Shown: piece by piece, positions 55,632 through 64,000 of the stretch
Layout: each line of letters begins with the position of its first letter
Numbering within the stretch: the first letter of the stretch is position 1
NCBI GenBank assembly: GCA_016938175.1
Contig: JAFGVE010000038.1
Span: 1-64,000 of the forward strand
Origin: Campylobacterales bacterium
GTDB lineage: Bacteria > Campylobacterota > Campylobacteria > Campylobacterales > Sulfurimonadaceae
Length of the DNA stretch: 64,000 nucleotides
Direction of reading: 5' to 3'
Program-made: the position numbers and the translations under genes
Notes under the pieces: generated by a model
Database searches by the model: none
Seen by the model: only the letters and a program-made list of their open reading frames with translations
What the model was told of the DNA's origin: nothing

Positions 55632-56631
55632 TGTAGGTGTAATTGGGGCTAGTGGATATACAGGATTAGAACTTATTAAAATTCTAGTCAATCATCCAAT
55701 TTTTCAAATAAGTTATGTTGCTACAAGTGAAGGTGGTGTTGAGTTAGATCAACTTCATTCATCTATGAAAGATATTTTTACATGTAGTGTTGAAAAAGCT
55801 GATGTAGAAGAGATTTCAAAAAGATGTGAACTTGTGTTCTTAGCATTACCACATCAGGCTTCTATGGGCTTTGCAAAGGGTTTGATTGAAGCAGGTATAA
55901 AAATAGTAGACCTTTCAGCCGATTACAGATTAGAGCTTGAAACATATGAAAAGTATTATTGCCCACATGAAGATAAAGAACATCTTTTACAAGCCGTATA
56001 TGGGCTTCCAGAGCTTTATAGAGAAGAGATTAAAAAAAGTTCTTTAGTAGCAAATCCTGGCTGTTATCCTACTGCTACAATACTTGGATTAATTCCTTTT
56101 ACACAGTATATTGATGAAAATTTTCCTATTTTCATTGATGCAAAAAGTGGTGTTAGCGGTGCGGGAAAAAAGTGTACTGAGACGACACACTTTATAAGTA
56201 TAAATGAAAATATTTTTCCATATAAGGTGCTAAGTCATAGACATGAACCTGAAATTCAGGAAAAACTGTTCAAGCAAAGCGGTAAAGAGTTTGATGTAAA
56301 CTTTGTTCCTCACCTTATTCCTGCAACAAGAGGAGAACTTATTGATGCTTATATGCTTATCAATGAAGATATTGATCCTCTCAGTATTCTCAAAGAGTTT
56401 TACAAAGATGAACCTTTTGTGAGAATTTTTGATAAACCGGTAGATATAAAGTCATGTTCTGGAACTAACTTTTGTGACATTTATGCACAAAAAAAAGGGA
56501 ATAAACTTTATGTAAATAGTGCGGTTGATAATATCCTCCGCGGTTCATCTTCACAGGCAGTCGCAAATGCTAATCTTATGTGTGGACTAGATGAAAATTT
56601 AGCACTACCAATCATTGCATATGTCCCATAA
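55621..56631 (+). CDS. argC: N-acetyl-gamma-glutamyl-phosphate reductase
   Basis: 336 residues from the ATG at 55621, with AGGAG 10 bases upstream. It performs the third step of arginine synthesis. VGVIGASGYTGLELIKIL is the NADP site and VANPGCYPTATILG holds the catalytic Cys. SGVSGAGKK and the His in SHRHEPEIQ are also conserved. TTG codons at 55612 and 55618 lie in frame but are less likely starts. Confidence 0.95.
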   Translation: MHINVGVIGASGYTGLELIKILVNHPIFQISYVATSEGGVELDQLHSSMKDIFTCSVEKADVEEISKRCELVFLALPHQASMGFAKGLIEAGIKIVDLSADYRLELETYEKYYCPHEDKEHLLQAVYGLPELYREEIKKSSLVANPGCYPTATILGLIPFTQYIDENFPIFIDAKSGVSGAGKKCTETTHFISINENIFPYKVLSHRHEPEIQEKLFKQSGKEFDVNFVPHLIPATRGELIDAYMLINEDIDPLSILKEFYKDEPFVRIFDKPVDIKSCSGTNFCDIYAQKKGNKLYVNSAVDNILRGSSSQAVANANLMCGLDENLALPIIAYVP

Positions 56632-57352
56632 AAATTTCTCTCTTAAAGAGGGCGCATACTTGGTATGCGACGCCCACTATTCAAACCTTCGTCCTGAACT
56701 TCTTGGCTTAATAGAAGCTATTCACTCTAAAACTTTACACCCTACACAACTGATTCTCATGGGAGATGTATTTGATGCTCTTTTTGGTGGCGTTTCATAT
56801 ACTGAGATGCAAAACCGAAAAATTATTAGACTTATAAATGAAATTGCACGTTTTATTGAAGTTATCTATTTGGAAGGAAATCATGACTTTCTTTTAAAAG
56901 AGTACTTTCCAAAGATAAAAGTGTTTCCAATGCAGATGCAACCAGTGAGTTTCTCTTTTGGTAAAAAAAAGATAGTGTTGGCACATGGTGATTTTAATGG
57001 AAGTTGGAGTTACAGAGTTTATTCTAAACTGATAAGAAATAGAAAAATTGTTCGCGTTTTAACTCTCATAGACACCTTGTTCGGACATAAAATATTGAAA
57101 AAACTTGATGCATATCTGGCGCAAAAAAATGATTGCAAAGAGTTCGAGGATTTTAAAAGATTTGTTGAGTCGCGTAAACTTCATGAGTATGAAAGTGATG
57201 TATTTATTGAAGGGCACTATCATCAAAATAGAAGCTTTAAATTTGAAGATTTTACCTATATTAACTTAGGGGCTTTTGCTTGCAATCAAAGATACTTTGT
57301 TGTAAAATCAATCCAAGACAAAGAACTCTTAGAAGAGAGAAACTTCTTATAA
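56621..57352 (+). CDS. Metallophosphoesterase, LpxH-like
   Basis: About 243 residues from the ATG at 56621, 11 bases inside argC. The calcineurin-like metal motifs are in order: CDAHYSN (D-x-H), MGDVFDALFGG, EGNHDFLL, AHGDFNG and EGHYHQN. The family best fits UDP-2,3-diacylglucosamine pyrophosphohydrolase (LpxH), which makes lipid X for lipid A; the substrate is not proven. No good ribosome-binding site is seen, so it depends on coupling to argC. Confidence 0.75.
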   Translation: MSHKNFSLKEGAYLVCDAHYSNLRPELLGLIEAIHSKTLHPTQLILMGDVFDALFGGVSYTEMQNRKIIRLINEIARFIEVIYLEGNHDFLLKEYFPKIKVFPMQMQPVSFSFGKKKIVLAHGDFNGSWSYRVYSKLIRNRKIVRVLTLIDTLFGHKILKKLDAYLAQKNDCKEFEDFKRFVESRKLHEYESDVFIEGHYHQNRSFKFEDFTYINLGAFACNQRYFVVKSIQDKELLEERNFL

Positions 57353-57365
57353 GGAGATAGAATAT

Positions 57366-58304
57366 ATGACTGACAACTCCCTGAAAGTGGGTTCAAATGA
57401 GATGGAGCTTGTTGATTTTCGAATTTTAAAGCAAGATGGCGATGATATTTATGAAGGTATCTACGGTATCAATGTTTCTAAAGTTCGTGAAATTATAAGA
57501 GTACCTTCTTTAACTGAATTACCCGGTACCCCAGAATTTATAGAGGGTATTTTTGACTTGCGTGATGTTGTGATACCTGTTGTAAACCTTGCAAAGTGGA
57601 TGGGTATCGTTGAACCTGAAGAGGCACAAAAAAACTCTAGAGTTATCATTACCGAGTTTAACAATGTACTTATAGGTTTTATTGTTCATGAAGCGAAAAG
57701 AATTCGTAGAATTAACTGGAGTGAAATAGAGCCTGCAAGTTTTGTCAGTGCACCTGCAGGTATGGACTCAAGTAAAATTACAGGTGTTACTAAAATTGAA
57801 GATGACAATGTACTTCTAATTTTAGATTTGGAGTCTGTTGTACAAGATCTTGGATTATATGAACCAGAGACAAAACATACCATTGGTAACATGGAACAGT
57901 TTAATGGTTTTGCACTTATCTTAGATGATAGCTCTACAGCAAGAAAAATCGTTAAAGATGCGCTTCTTAAAATGGGATTTGAAGTTATTGAAGCAATAGA
58001 TGGAGACGATGGCCTGAAAAAGCTTATAAGTCTTTATGAGACTTATGGTGAAAATCTATCTGAACATTTAAAAATAATTATTTCAGATGTAGAGATGCCA
58101 AGAATGGATGGTTTTCACTTCTCCGCACAGGTCAAAGCAGATGAACGGTTTAAAAATATACCTATCGTGTTTAATTCATCTATTAGTGACCATTTTAGTG
58201 AAGGAAGAGGTATTCAGGCTGGAGGAGAGGCTTATCTAGTTAAGTTTCAGGCAGATGAATTTTATGAAGAAGTAGCGCGTATTGTTCATGCGCATATGAA
58301 TTAG
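57366..58304 (+). CDS. cheV: Chemotaxis protein CheV
   Basis: 312 residues. CheW-like domain (about 10-165, GINVSKVREIIRVPSLTELP, GIFDLRDVVIPVVNL) followed by a receiver (about 180-305) with the phospho-acceptor Asp241 in IIISDVEMPRMDGF. It links chemoreceptors to CheA and adjusts signalling by phosphorylation. AAGGAGA precedes the ATG. It is the first gene of the cheV-cheA-cheW run. Confidence 0.94.
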   Translation: MTDNSLKVGSNEMELVDFRILKQDGDDIYEGIYGINVSKVREIIRVPSLTELPGTPEFIEGIFDLRDVVIPVVNLAKWMGIVEPEEAQKNSRVIITEFNNVLIGFIVHEAKRIRRINWSEIEPASFVSAPAGMDSSKITGVTKIEDDNVLLILDLESVVQDLGLYEPETKHTIGNMEQFNGFALILDDSSTARKIVKDALLKMGFEVIEAIDGDDGLKKLISLYETYGENLSEHLKIIISDVEMPRMDGFHFSAQVKADERFKNIPIVFNSSISDHFSEGRGIQAGGEAYLVKFQADEFYEEVARIVHAHMN

Positions 58305-58314
58305 GAGTATAAAT

Positions 58315-60729
58315 ATGGATGAATTTCAAGAGATATTACAAGATTTTTTAGTCGAGTCATTTGAACTTGTTGAGAAGTTAGATGAGGATTTAGTTGAACT
58401 CGAGAGTAATCCTGAGGACTTAGACCTTTTAAATGGAATTTTCCGTGTTGCACATACTATTAAAGGTGCTTCTTCATTTTTAAACTTCGATATTCTGACG
58501 CATCTTACACACCATATGGAAGATGTTTTAAATAAGGCAAGACATGGAGAACTTGTCATTACTCCTGATATTATGGATGTCGTTTTAGAATCTATAGATT
58601 TAATGAAAGCACTCTTAGAGACAATTCGTGATACAAGTGAAGATGCAGGAATTGACGTTTCAAGTTGTGTTGCTAGACTAGATAAGGTTTCCGGAGGAGA
58701 CGGTAATGTAGAGTCTCCTGTAAGTGAAGCGAGTTCAACTACTCAAAACGTAGTAGAAGAAGAGCCTGTAGAAGAGACTCCTGCAGAAGAGCCTGATTAT
58801 GAAAATATGGATGAGAGTGAAATTGAGGATGAAATTGAAAGACTCCTCAAAATGAGACAGGCAGAAGATAAGGCGAAACGTGATGCAAAAATAGCTGCTG
58901 GAGAAAAAGTGCTCTCTGCGCCTCCAGAGCCTGAAGAAGATGAAGAAGAACCAGAACCGGCGAAAGAAGAACCAGTTAAAAAAGAGACGCTAGCTGCTCC
59001 TAAACCTGTAGCTAAACCTACAGTAGATGCTTCTAAGGAAGATGAGGAAGACCCAAAAGCCGCGGCACCTGCTAAACGTGCACCTGCAGCGGTTGAACAG
59101 ACTATTCGTGTAGATGTAAAAAGACTTGATCACTTAATGAACCTTATCGGAGAGCTTGTTCTTGCAAAGAATAGACTCATGAAAATCAATGAAGAGGTTG
59201 AAGAGCGTTATGAGGGTGAAGAGTTCCTAGAAGAGCTTAATCAAGTAGTTTCTATTGTTTCTCTTGTAACGACGGACTTACAAATTGCCGTTATGAAAAC
59301 GAGAATGTTGCCAATTGGAAAAGTTTTCAATAAGTTCCCAAGAATGATACGTGACCTCTCTCGTGAGCTCAATAAAAAAATCGAACTTGTGCTAGCTGGT
59401 GAAGATACTGAGCTAGATAAGTCGATTGTTGAAGAGATTGGAGACCCCTTAGTACACATTATCCGTAATTCGTGTGATCATGGAATTGAAACACCACAAG
59501 ACCGTATAGCTAAAGGAAAAGAAGAGGTAGGAACTATAGGTTTAAAAGCCTATAATGAAGGAAATCAGATTGTCATTCAAATAGATGATGATGGTAAAGG
59601 ACTTGATGCAGCAATGCTCAAAAACAAGTCCCTTGAAAAAGGTATTATCAGTGAAAAAGAAGCTGATAATATGAGTGACAAAGAGGCATTTGGACTGATT
59701 TTCAAGCCTGGTTTTTCAACAGCAGCGGCAGTAACAAGTGTTTCTGGACGTGGTGTTGGTATGGATGTTGTGAAAACAAACATAGAAAAACTCAACGGGA
59801 TTATAGATATAGATTCTGAAGTTGGTGTTGGAACTTCTATGAAGCTCAAAATCCCACTTACTTTGGCAATTATCCAAGCACTTTTAGTAGGAGTTCAAGA
59901 GGAATATTATGCTATTCCTTTAGCATCTGTACTTGAAACTGTACGTATTTCGAAAGATGAAATTTATACAGTGGAAGGTCGTTCTGTTATGAGGCTCCGT
60001 GATGACGTACTTTCATTAGTTCATATTGGCGATATTTTTGAAGTAGAACGTATTTTAGATGCGAGTGATCACGCTTATGTTGTTGTGCTTGGTTTAGGCA
60101 CAAGTAAGTTAGGTCTTATTGTTGATACACTTGTTGGACAAGAAGAGATTGTTATTAAGTCACTTGGCGATTATCTTAAAGGCATTGATGGTATTGCTGG
60201 AGCAACAATTAGAGGTGATGGTGGTGTTACACTGATTGTTGATGTTGTAGCACTTATGCAGATGGCAAGAGATGTGAAATCTACAGCAATGATAGACGCT
60301 TCATCAGAGGGTGCATCTGCACATGAGAAGACAAAAGCAAGTGACTATACAGTGATGATAGTTGATGACTCTAAGACAGATAGAATGATTATGCGTAAAG
60401 CACTTGAGCCTTTAGGTATGACATTGATTGAAGCTGGAGATGGTCAGGAAGCCCTTAATATTTTAAAATCAGGTGAGCATAACTTTGATGCAATGCTTGT
60501 AGATATTGAGATGCCAAGAATGGATGGGTACTCTTTAGCATCTGAAATTAAGAAGTACAATAAGTACAAAAATCTTCCTCTCATCGCAGTTACATCACGT
60601 ACTGGTAAGTCTGATAGAATGCGTGGTGTTGAGTCTGGAATGGTTGAGTATATTACAAAACCATACTCTTCAGACTATTTGGCAAGCGTTGTTCAAAGAA
60701 ATGTTAATTTTAAAGCGGAGTTTTTATAA
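58315..60729 (+). CDS. cheA: Chemotaxis kinase CheA with fused receiver (CheAY)
   Basis: 804 residues. HPt domain with His47 in RVAHTIKGASSF, a long Glu/Pro/Ala-rich linker (about 130-260), dimerisation and ATPase domains (HIIRNSCDHGIE, IDDDGKGLD, SGRGVGMDVV), CheW-like domain (LLVGVQEEYYAIPL), and a C-terminal receiver (about 680-800, Asp730 in AMLVDIEMPRMDGY). The fused receiver is the rule in Campylobacterota and probably acts as a phosphate sink. It overlaps cheW by one base. Confidence 0.97.
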   Translation: MDEFQEILQDFLVESFELVEKLDEDLVELESNPEDLDLLNGIFRVAHTIKGASSFLNFDILTHLTHHMEDVLNKARHGELVITPDIMDVVLESIDLMKALLETIRDTSEDAGIDVSSCVARLDKVSGGDGNVESPVSEASSTTQNVVEEEPVEETPAEEPDYENMDESEIEDEIERLLKMRQAEDKAKRDAKIAAGEKVLSAPPEPEEDEEEPEPAKEEPVKKETLAAPKPVAKPTVDASKEDEEDPKAAAPAKRAPAAVEQTIRVDVKRLDHLMNLIGELVLAKNRLMKINEEVEERYEGEEFLEELNQVVSIVSLVTTDLQIAVMKTRMLPIGKVFNKFPRMIRDLSRELNKKIELVLAGEDTELDKSIVEEIGDPLVHIIRNSCDHGIETPQDRIAKGKEEVGTIGLKAYNEGNQIVIQIDDDGKGLDAAMLKNKSLEKGIISEKEADNMSDKEAFGLIFKPGFSTAAAVTSVSGRGVGMDVVKTNIEKLNGIIDIDSEVGVGTSMKLKIPLTLAIIQALLVGVQEEYYAIPLASVLETVRISKDEIYTVEGRSVMRLRDDVLSLVHIGDIFEVERILDASDHAYVVVLGLGTSKLGLIVDTLVGQEEIVIKSLGDYLKGIDGIAGATIRGDGGVTLIVDVVALMQMARDVKSTAMIDASSEGASAHEKTKASDYTVMIVDDSKTDRMIMRKALEPLGMTLIEAGDGQEALNILKSGEHNFDAMLVDIEMPRMDGYSLASEIKKYNKYKNLPLIAVTSRTGKSDRMRGVESGMVEYITKPYSSDYLASVVQRNVNFKAEFL

Positions 60730-61223
60730 TGAGTGATAAATTAAAAAATATAATTAACAAGCAAAGTGCACAGCAGGAGTCTGCTGTTACACAAAGCGAC
60801 AACGTTGTTCAACTTGTTGGATTTGTTATAGGGGATGAAGAGTACGCAGTACCTATTTTAGCGATTCAGGAGATTATAAAACCTTTTGACTGGACACGTG
60901 TTCCTCAGGTACCAAAGTATGTGCTTGGTGTTTTTAATCTTCGTGGTGCTGTTATTCCTTTAATAGACTTACGAACAAAGTTTGGTCTTAAACCAAAAAA
61001 ACACTCTGAGGAGACACGTTTTATAGTAATGAGACATGGAGATGATGTTGCTGGCTTTGTCATTGATAGACTGACTATGGCTATACGCATTAAAAAAGAG
61101 AACATCGGACCTGCACCAGATACTGTAAATGGTGATGAGACAATTATCGACGGTGTTGGAAAACAAGAAGATAAAATTATTACTATCCTAAAAGTAAATA
61201 AACTACTAGAGAGAGATTTTTAG
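60729..61223 (+). CDS. cheW: Chemotaxis coupling protein CheW
   Basis: 164 residues, a single CheW domain: VGFVIGDEEYAVPILAIQEI, RVPQVPKYVLGVFNLRGAV and DRLTMAIRI. It bridges chemoreceptors and CheA. The ATG overlaps the cheA stop (TAATG). The mla genes begin 11 bases later. Confidence 0.96.
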   Translation: MSDKLKNIINKQSAQQESAVTQSDNVVQLVGFVIGDEEYAVPILAIQEIIKPFDWTRVPQVPKYVLGVFNLRGAVIPLIDLRTKFGLKPKKHSEETRFIVMRHGDDVAGFVIDRLTMAIRIKKENIGPAPDTVNGDETIIDGVGKQEDKIITILKVNKLLERDF

Positions 61224-61234
61224 TAGCTATTCAT

Positions 61235-62356
61235 ATGGACAACTTACTCCGCATCGAGACAAATAATGGGATTAACTCACTCAATTTTTTTGGTGAGTTG
61301 ACTCTCTATACAATAACGCAATACGACAAAACACTTACAACTCACTCCTTTGAACAAGAGAACAAAAAATTTGTATTTGATTTAAATGGGCTTAGCTTTT
61401 TAGATACAGCTGGAGCCCTCTTTTTAGAAGAGAAAATAACACACTATAAAAGTCTTGGTTTTATGTGTACTATAGATACAGACAAGGAGCAGTTTTTACA
61501 AACTCTTGCACTCGTACAAAAATGGTCAAATAGAGAGGAATCTTTTCCTAAACCAGTACAGCCTAGCTTTTTAGAGAGAGTAGGTGAACTTTTTGTCTCT
61601 TATTATGTAGGTTTTATGGGTTTTATGTCTTTTTTTGGACAGCTTGTATTTACAAAGATGCACTATCTAAAGTCCCTAAAAAATATTCGCTATAAAGAGA
61701 TTGCTTTTGAGATAAATGAGGGGAGTATAAAGGCACTTGGAATTATCTCTTTAACAAGCTTTTTAATTGGTCTTGTTGTCGCCTATCAATCAGCTTATCA
61801 GCTAAAAATATATGGAGCCAATATATTTATAGTAGATATGCTTGGACTCTCAATTTTACGTGAACTAGCTCCATTAATGACTGCTATAGTCATTGCCGGA
61901 CGAAGTGGTTCTGCATTTACCGCACAAATTGGTGCAATGAAAATTACACAAGAGCTTGATGCAATGCGTACAATGGGTTTTGATCCCTACATCTTTCTTG
62001 TTATGCCAAGAATAATTGCCCTCATGCTTATGATGCCTATTTTAATTTTTATTGCGGATATTATGGGACTATTGGGTGGGATGATTATTGCAAGTATTGA
62101 TTTGAATATTACCATTGATTTGTTCTTAGATAGGTTTCGTGAGGTCATTGCTGCAAAACACTTTTTTATAGGACTGGTGAAGGGACCATTTTTTGCATTT
62201 TTAATTGCAAGTATTGCTATATATAGAGGCTTGCAAGTCAAAGATGATACACAAAGTATCGGTTTTAACACGACTAAAAGTGTTGTCGAGTCTATATTTG
62301 CGGTCATTGTATGTGATGCTGTTTTTTCGATTATATTTACGAACTTGGGAATATAG
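61235..62356 (+). CDS. Mla-type lipid ABC permease with N-terminal STAS domain
   Basis: 373 residues. A STAS domain (about 1-95, FVFDLNGLSFLDTAGALFLE), which is a separate protein (MlaB) in E. coli, is fused to a MlaE permease (about 130-373) with about five membrane helices. GLVVAYQSAYQLKIYGANIF, RELAPLMTAIVIAGRSGSAF and QELDAMRTMGFDP are diagnostic. It moves phospholipids between inner and outer membrane with the ATPase and MCE protein that follow. Confidence 0.9.
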   Translation: MDNLLRIETNNGINSLNFFGELTLYTITQYDKTLTTHSFEQENKKFVFDLNGLSFLDTAGALFLEEKITHYKSLGFMCTIDTDKEQFLQTLALVQKWSNREESFPKPVQPSFLERVGELFVSYYVGFMGFMSFFGQLVFTKMHYLKSLKNIRYKEIAFEINEGSIKALGIISLTSFLIGLVVAYQSAYQLKIYGANIFIVDMLGLSILRELAPLMTAIVIAGRSGSAFTAQIGAMKITQELDAMRTMGFDPYIFLVMPRIIALMLMMPILIFIADIMGLLGGMIIASIDLNITIDLFLDRFREVIAAKHFFIGLVKGPFFAFLIASIAIYRGLQVKDDTQSIGFNTTKSVVESIFAVIVCDAVFSIIFTNLGI

Positions 62357-62358
62357 TC

Positions 62359-63099
62359 ATGAAAAAAGTAATAGAAGTAGATGAGATAAGAACAGTTTTT
62401 GGTACCAAGGTTGTACACGATGGAGTAAGCTTAAGTATAAGCGAGGGTGAAATTTATGGTCTTTTAGGGCCTAGTGGCTGTGGAAAAACTACTTTAATGC
62501 GTGAGATGGTTATGTTACAGGAGTTTCAAAGTGGTAGTATAAAGGTACTTGGAAAAAAAGTAAATACTATTTCGCATGCAGAGGCACAAAAACTTCGTAA
62601 AGAGTGGGGAGTTCTATTTCAAGCAGGAGCACTTTTTTCTTCATTGAGTATTTATGAAAACATAGCACTCCCTTTAATAGAATACACAGACCTTTCAGAA
62701 AAAATGATTGAAGAGATTGTACGTTTTAAAATAGATCTTGTTGGATTAAAGAGCAGTGATGCATATCTCTATCCTTCACAAATTAGTGGGGGGATGAAAA
62801 AAAAAGCTGGGCTAGCACGTGCTTTAGCTATGGATCCGAAACTGCTTTTTCTAGATGAACCTACAAGTGGACTCGACCCAATTTCCGCAAGAGAGTTCGA
62901 TAAACTCATTTTAAATCTGCGTTCAATGCTTGGATTGACAATAGTTATGGTCTCACATGATTTACAATCGATTTATGATACTTTAGATAAAGTAGCAATT
63001 ATAGATAATAAAAAGATAGCTTATGAGGGAACGCTTGCTGAGGTAACTTCGGTAAAGAGTGAGTTTATAGAGAACTTTTTTGGGGAGGAGCAAGTATGA
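62359..63099 (+). CDS. mlaF: Mla-type ABC transporter ATPase
   Basis: 246 residues. Walker A GLLGPSGCGKTTLMREM, Q-loop WGVLFQAGALFSSL, signature ISGGMKKKAGLARALAMDP (SGGMKK is typical of MlaF), Walker B LLFLDEPTSGLDP and switch His in MVSHDL. It starts 2 bases after the permease stop and overlaps the MCE gene by 4 bases. Confidence 0.93.
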   Translation: MKKVIEVDEIRTVFGTKVVHDGVSLSISEGEIYGLLGPSGCGKTTLMREMVMLQEFQSGSIKVLGKKVNTISHAEAQKLRKEWGVLFQAGALFSSLSIYENIALPLIEYTDLSEKMIEEIVRFKIDLVGLKSSDAYLYPSQISGGMKKKAGLARALAMDPKLLFLDEPTSGLDPISAREFDKLILNLRSMLGLTIVMVSHDLQSIYDTLDKVAIIDNKKIAYEGTLAEVTSVKSEFIENFFGEEQV

Positions 63100-64000
63100 A
63101 TAATAGAGTAAACTATACGCTTGTCGGAGTTTTAGTGCTTATAGGTACTTTTTTTATGATTGCTTTTGCCTATTGGATGCTGAAGCCTTCAGAGCATGTG
63201 GATACGAAAGTGTATGGTATAGATTTTGATGAATCTGTACTTGGATTAAATCTTGATGCACCAGTTAAATACAAAGGAATTAGTGTTGGAAAGGTGACAT
63301 CCATAAGTATTAATGAGAAAAATGCACAGCAGGTCAGAGTGCTGGTCTCTATTTTAAAAAGTACCCCTATAAAAAGTGACACGGTAGCAAAATTAACTGC
63401 ACAAGGAATTACCGGTTTATCATACATCAATTTAAGTATGGGGTCTAATAGTGCGCCGATACTCGAAAAAGAAGAGAACGCAAAGTATCCAATTATCAAA
63501 ACAGCTCCCTCTTTTTTGACAAATATTGAAGAGTCTTTTAGCAGCGTTTCGACAAGACTCTCTTCTACTTTAGGAAGAACCGAAGAGCTTCTTGGAGAAG
63601 AGAATCAAGAACAACTCTCCGCACTTTTGAAAAAGAGTGCTAGCTTTATGGATAAAATGGATAAGCTCTTAGATGACAAAACAATCGCGCATATACAATC
63701 AAGTGCGAAAAACCTTGATGAGTTTTCCCAAAAATTAAATACAGTGCTACCAAACGTAGAACGTTTTATAGTAAAAAGTGAAGAGTGGGAAGATAAGATT
63801 TCTAACTCATTTAACTCGATTATGACGAGTTACTTGGGGATTAAAGCTTCAATGAATGAGATAAAACGTGCCGTTTCTAGTGGAGAGTTTAATATAAAAG
63901 AGATTAGTGCAGAGATAGTCCCTACTATGAATGCAACCTTCTTAGATATGCAAGAGCTTATGATTAAATTTGAGAGTGCCTTAGAAGAGTATAAAGAGAG
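63096..64000 (+). CDS. MCE/MlaD-like protein, 5' part
   Basis: The frame opens at the ATG at 63096 (ATGA overlap with mlaF, GGGGAGGAG upstream) and is still open at the right edge after 301 complete codons. One membrane helix (about 8-27) is followed by an MCE domain (about 40-125: VLGLNLDAPVKYKGISVGKV, LTAQGITGLSYINL), then a long helical region that may form a tube or needle across the periplasm. It is the lipid-binding component of the Mla system. Confidence 0.88.
   Translation, partial: MNNRVNYTLVGVLVLIGTFFMIAFAYWMLKPSEHVDTKVYGIDFDESVLGLNLDAPVKYKGISVGKVTSISINEKNAQQVRVLVSILKSTPIKSDTVAKLTAQGITGLSYINLSMGSNSAPILEKEENAKYPIIKTAPSFLTNIEESFSSVSTRLSSTLGRTEELLGEENQEQLSALLKKSASFMDKMDKLLDDKTIAHIQSSAKNLDEFSQKLNTVLPNVERFIVKSEEWEDKISNSFNSIMTSYLGIKASMNEIKRAVSSGEFNIKEISAEIVPTMNATFLDMQELMIKFESALEEYKE

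Overview
The window reads as a chromosomal segment of a low-GC, motile Campylobacterota (epsilonproteobacterial) organism, most like Sulfurimonas or a close relative; this assignment is inference from gene content. The basis is a gene run asd-flgR-flgQ-flgP-gyrA with the same order as in Campylobacter jejuni, an FlgR without a DNA-binding domain, a CheA with a fused receiver next to CheV and CheW, a HisIE fusion, DUF2393-type proteins and a very dense set of sensor proteins. No rRNA, tRNA, CRISPR array, transposase, integrase or phage gene was found. No intergenic gap exceeds 300 bases.

Layout. 1-1215: 5' part of a minus-strand surface lipoprotein that runs off the left edge. 1360-4874: fatty acid desaturase, SBP-domain sensor kinase and response regulator in one run. 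4939-8705: ilvE, a band-7 (SPFH) protein, hisIE and two DUF2393-like membrane proteins. 8721-10572: a second two-component pair, convergent with a five-haem cytochrome lipoprotein (10613-13390). 13475-15816: radical SAM protein and purF. 15976-20300: a C-terminal J-domain protein, a DUF234-like nuclease-fold protein, and dnaK-grpE. 20400-28576 (minus): radical SAM protein, hemE, YqhA-like protein, asd, flgR, flgQ, flgP, gyrA. 28809-32556 (plus): amt, PII, a second amt, a TonB-like protein. 32558-38907 (minus): dnaX, murD, murI, rho, and a short-hairpin chemoreceptor-like protein.

39016-55089 is the most interesting stretch because c-di-GMP and redox signalling genes are concentrated there. 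First comes a coupled trio: a receiver-PAS-degenerate HD-GYP protein, a SCO-type copper protein, and a hybrid kinase with a histidine-rich membrane sensor. After an unknown protein and an IMPase-family phosphatase comes a coupled four-gene cluster: receiver-PilZ-like protein, a diiron ODP-type metallo-beta-lactamase-fold protein, a Cache/PAS histidine kinase, and a receiver-HD-GYP protein with a degenerate GGDEF tail. surE, tcdA and two small unknown genes follow, then a diguanylate cyclase with two periplasmic binding-protein domains.

55134-64000: greA, argC, an LpxH-like phosphoesterase, the chemotaxis core cheV-cheA-cheW, and the start of an Mla-type lipid transporter operon (STAS-MlaE permease, MlaF ATPase, MlaD/MCE protein cut by the right edge).

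The best candidate for an undescribed system is the ODP/PilZ/kinase/HD-GYP cluster at 44447-50666. It looks like a complete route from an oxygen- or NO-type diiron site and a Cache sensor to c-di-GMP turnover. The SCO/hybrid-kinase/degenerate HD-GYP trio at 39016-42876 is second. Both functional readings are inference from domain content and gene coupling.
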